From contig JAITGZ010000120.1 of NCBI GenBank assembly GCA_031280335.1, positions 1 through 6,971 on the forward strand: a DNA stretch of 6,971 nucleotides, in the 5' to 3' direction. The position numbers were made by a program, and so were the translations under genes. Below are positions 5,646 through 6,971 of the stretch, piece by piece. Under the pieces are notes generated by a model that worked only from the letters and a program-made list of their open reading frames with translations, had not been told where the DNA came from and did no database searches. This DNA comes from Deltaproteobacteria bacterium (GTDB lineage Bacteria; Desulfobacterota; Desulfovibrionia; Desulfovibrionales; Desulfovibrionaceae). The first letter of the stretch is position 1. Each line of letters starts with the position of its first letter.

Positions 5646-6971
5646 CTACAATTTGGCTATATCGCGGGGAATTTTCTTGAAAATGACGCGGCACCGTTCC
5701 AGTTCCCCGGCGCTGAGGGTGTTGATGTCGGCATAAATACAACACGCGTCGGCTTTTGTTTGTATATTGCGCAAAAAGGCGCGATCCAGCGTGGTCAGCC
5801 TATTTTTCTCGTAATGAAAATAATACGCCGTGCCCTTATGGACGCCGAGCAAATACGGCTCTTCCGCTACAAGCGGCGGCAGGGGAATTTTTGTTTCCAT
5901 AAACCAGACATATTCGCGGATTTTTTCCACGGGAATAGCTTCGTTGATGTATTTGTTCTCCAGCAGGAGCGGCTCACCCAAATCGTAAAAGCTGAAGCTC
6001 CCGCCCGTTCCTTCTACGCCCGCATAGCCGTCGATAACCCGGCGCACCCGCTCGGCGGTGATGCTCTCCGCATAGTCGTTCATTTCGACCAGAATGAATT
6101 TTCTGTCGCCGCCGTCCTGTTTGTTCAGGTTGAGAACAGCATGGCCCGTGGTGCCCGAACCGGCGAAGGAGTCAAGGATGATGGAAGCCTTGTCCGTGGC
6201 GATTTGAAGGATGCGCTCTATGAGTCGCGTGGGTTTGGGCGTGTCAAAGACGGCTTGCCCGCCAAAAACGGTTTTAAGCTCTTTCGATGCTTCATCGGTA
6301 TGACCAACTTCCGCATATGGCCAGAGGTTCGTGACCATGCGGCCCTCAACAGCATCCAGATAACGCTTGCAACGAATTCCGCCTTTTCCCTTACTCGTGA
6401 AATAAAGAACAGGCCAGATGCCGTCATTATAACGTTTTCGGGTCTGCTCTTTTATCTCTTCAAAGGGACGGGCCAGCATGATCGCGTCAATGCTCAACGG
6501 AACTTTATCCGGCGCGGTTCCGCAGACAGCAACCCGTTTATCGTGGTCATCCAACCGGCGAAGTTCATAATCCGCCCATTCCCGCATAATGGACAGCATC
6601 TGCTCCTGCCCGTATCTCCAGTGGTTTCCGTTGACCGGGTACAGTAATTTTCCTGTCAGCGGATGCTGGATCGCATAAACCATGCCTGGATGGGTTGCAG
6701 CACCGGCTGCTCCCGCATCACCGGAACTCCACGGACGCGGATCATTATCTGGACTTTTATAGCGGGCATCCATTTCCGCCGTGCGCGGCAGTCTATTCGG
6801 CTGCCAATCTGGCATTTTGCCGTAGACCAGAATGGAGTCGGTTTCAGCAGGAATGCCCTTGGAGTCGTTGCGCGGCGAATAGGTGCGCTGCCACACGATA
6901 TTGGCGATGAAAGAGCGCTGGCTATAAATTTCATCACAGAGCAGCTTCAAATTATACACTTCATTATCATC
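5646..6971 (-). CDS. mod: Type III DNA methyltransferase, Mod subunit (5' end outside window)
   Basis: The last 441 codons of a beta-class N6-adenine DNA methyltransferase, the subunit that recognises the target and modifies one strand, and that guides Res. The frame is open to the window edge and begins DDNEVYNL, matching the ISIDDNE segment typical of type III Mod, so the GTG at 6959 is internal rather than the start. Counting from that GTG, the S-adenosylmethionine motif I DSFAGSGTTGHAV is at 263-275 (bases 6173-6135), preceded by TPKPTRLI (240-247). In beta-class enzymes the catalytic DPPY comes before the target recognition region, so it should lie just beyond the window, with recognition in about 50-235 here. 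No simple-sequence repeats of the kind that phase-vary mod genes are visible in this part. It ends in TAG, followed in the same frame by res. Its recognition sequence cannot be read from the protein. Confidence 0.92.
   Translation of the reverse strand, partial: DDNEVYNLKLLCDEIYSQRSFIANIVWQRTYSPRNDSKGIPAETDSILVYGKMPDWQPNRLPRTAEMDARYKSPDNDPRPWSSGDAGAAGAATHPGMVYAIQHPLTGKLLYPVNGNHWRYGQEQMLSIMREWADYELRRLDDHDKRVAVCGTAPDKVPLSIDAIMLARPFEEIKEQTRKRYNDGIWPVLYFTSKGKGGIRCKRYLDAVEGRMVTNLWPYAEVGHTDEASKELKTVFGGQAVFDTPKPTRLIERILQIATDKASIILDSFAGSGTTGHAVLNLNKQDGGDRKFILVEMNDYAESITAERVRRVIDGYAGVEGTGGSFSFYDLGEPLLLENKYINEAIPVEKIREYVWFMETKIPLPPLVAEEPYLLGVHKGTAYYFHYEKNRLTTLDRAFLRNIQTKADACCIYADINTLSAGELERCRVIFKKIPRDIAKL

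Noticed and set aside
4686..6647. A 653-codon open frame on the plus strand, antisense to the junction of mod and res
   Set aside because: It is fully antisense to two genes with intact catalytic motifs, its translation has no recognisable domain, and long antisense frames are common in GC-rich coding DNA.

Overview
The window looks like chromosomal DNA from a deltaproteobacterium of the Desulfovibrio/Bilophila type. This rests on recalled resemblance of the first gene to NifA proteins of that group and on a fairly GC-rich coding style; no search was possible. It splits into an ancestral-looking left part (1-1800) and an accessory right part (1809-6971) that is probably the end of a genomic island.

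Left part: one complete gene (62-1633, + strand) for a NifA-type sigma-54-dependent activator, with a GAF sensor, an AAA+ core and a Fis-type helix-turn-helix, followed by an intrinsic terminator (1691-1725). The 369 bases after it hold no gene but are dense in signals: tandem GTGTGGGGAA repeats (1742-1763), a minus-strand intrinsic terminator (1761-1800), and an 18-base piece (1809-1826) that reads on the minus strand as the 3' end of a tRNA (3' half of the T stem, acceptor strand, A, CC). A lone tRNA 3' end followed by a tRNA-style terminator is what a tyrosine recombinase leaves at the far end of an island inserted in a tRNA gene. The orientation puts the island to the right, and nifA in the core chromosome.

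Right part, all genes on the minus strand: a toxin-antitoxin pair (81-aa antitoxin 2401-2646, PIN-domain VapC-type toxin 2003-2404, sharing an ATGA overlap); a 338-base AT-rich spacer with a 60-codon gene remnant lacking a start, and a cluster of GC-rich hairpins with alternating TTCA/TGAA loops (REP or IS200/IS605-end like); then a type III restriction-modification operon, res (2985-5636) downstream of mod (5646-6971, cut by the window edge at its 5' end). Mod methylates adenine on one strand of the target, and Mod plus Res form the ATP-dependent nuclease against unmodified DNA. Mod ends in TAG and Res begins three codons later in the same reading frame.

Read together, the right part is a small defence and stability cassette (type III RM plus VapBC-like addiction module) next to an apparent tRNA-derived attachment scar. 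No wholly new system is evident. The least ordinary items are the attachment scar, the hairpin cluster with its gene remnant, and the in-frame mod-TAG-res junction.
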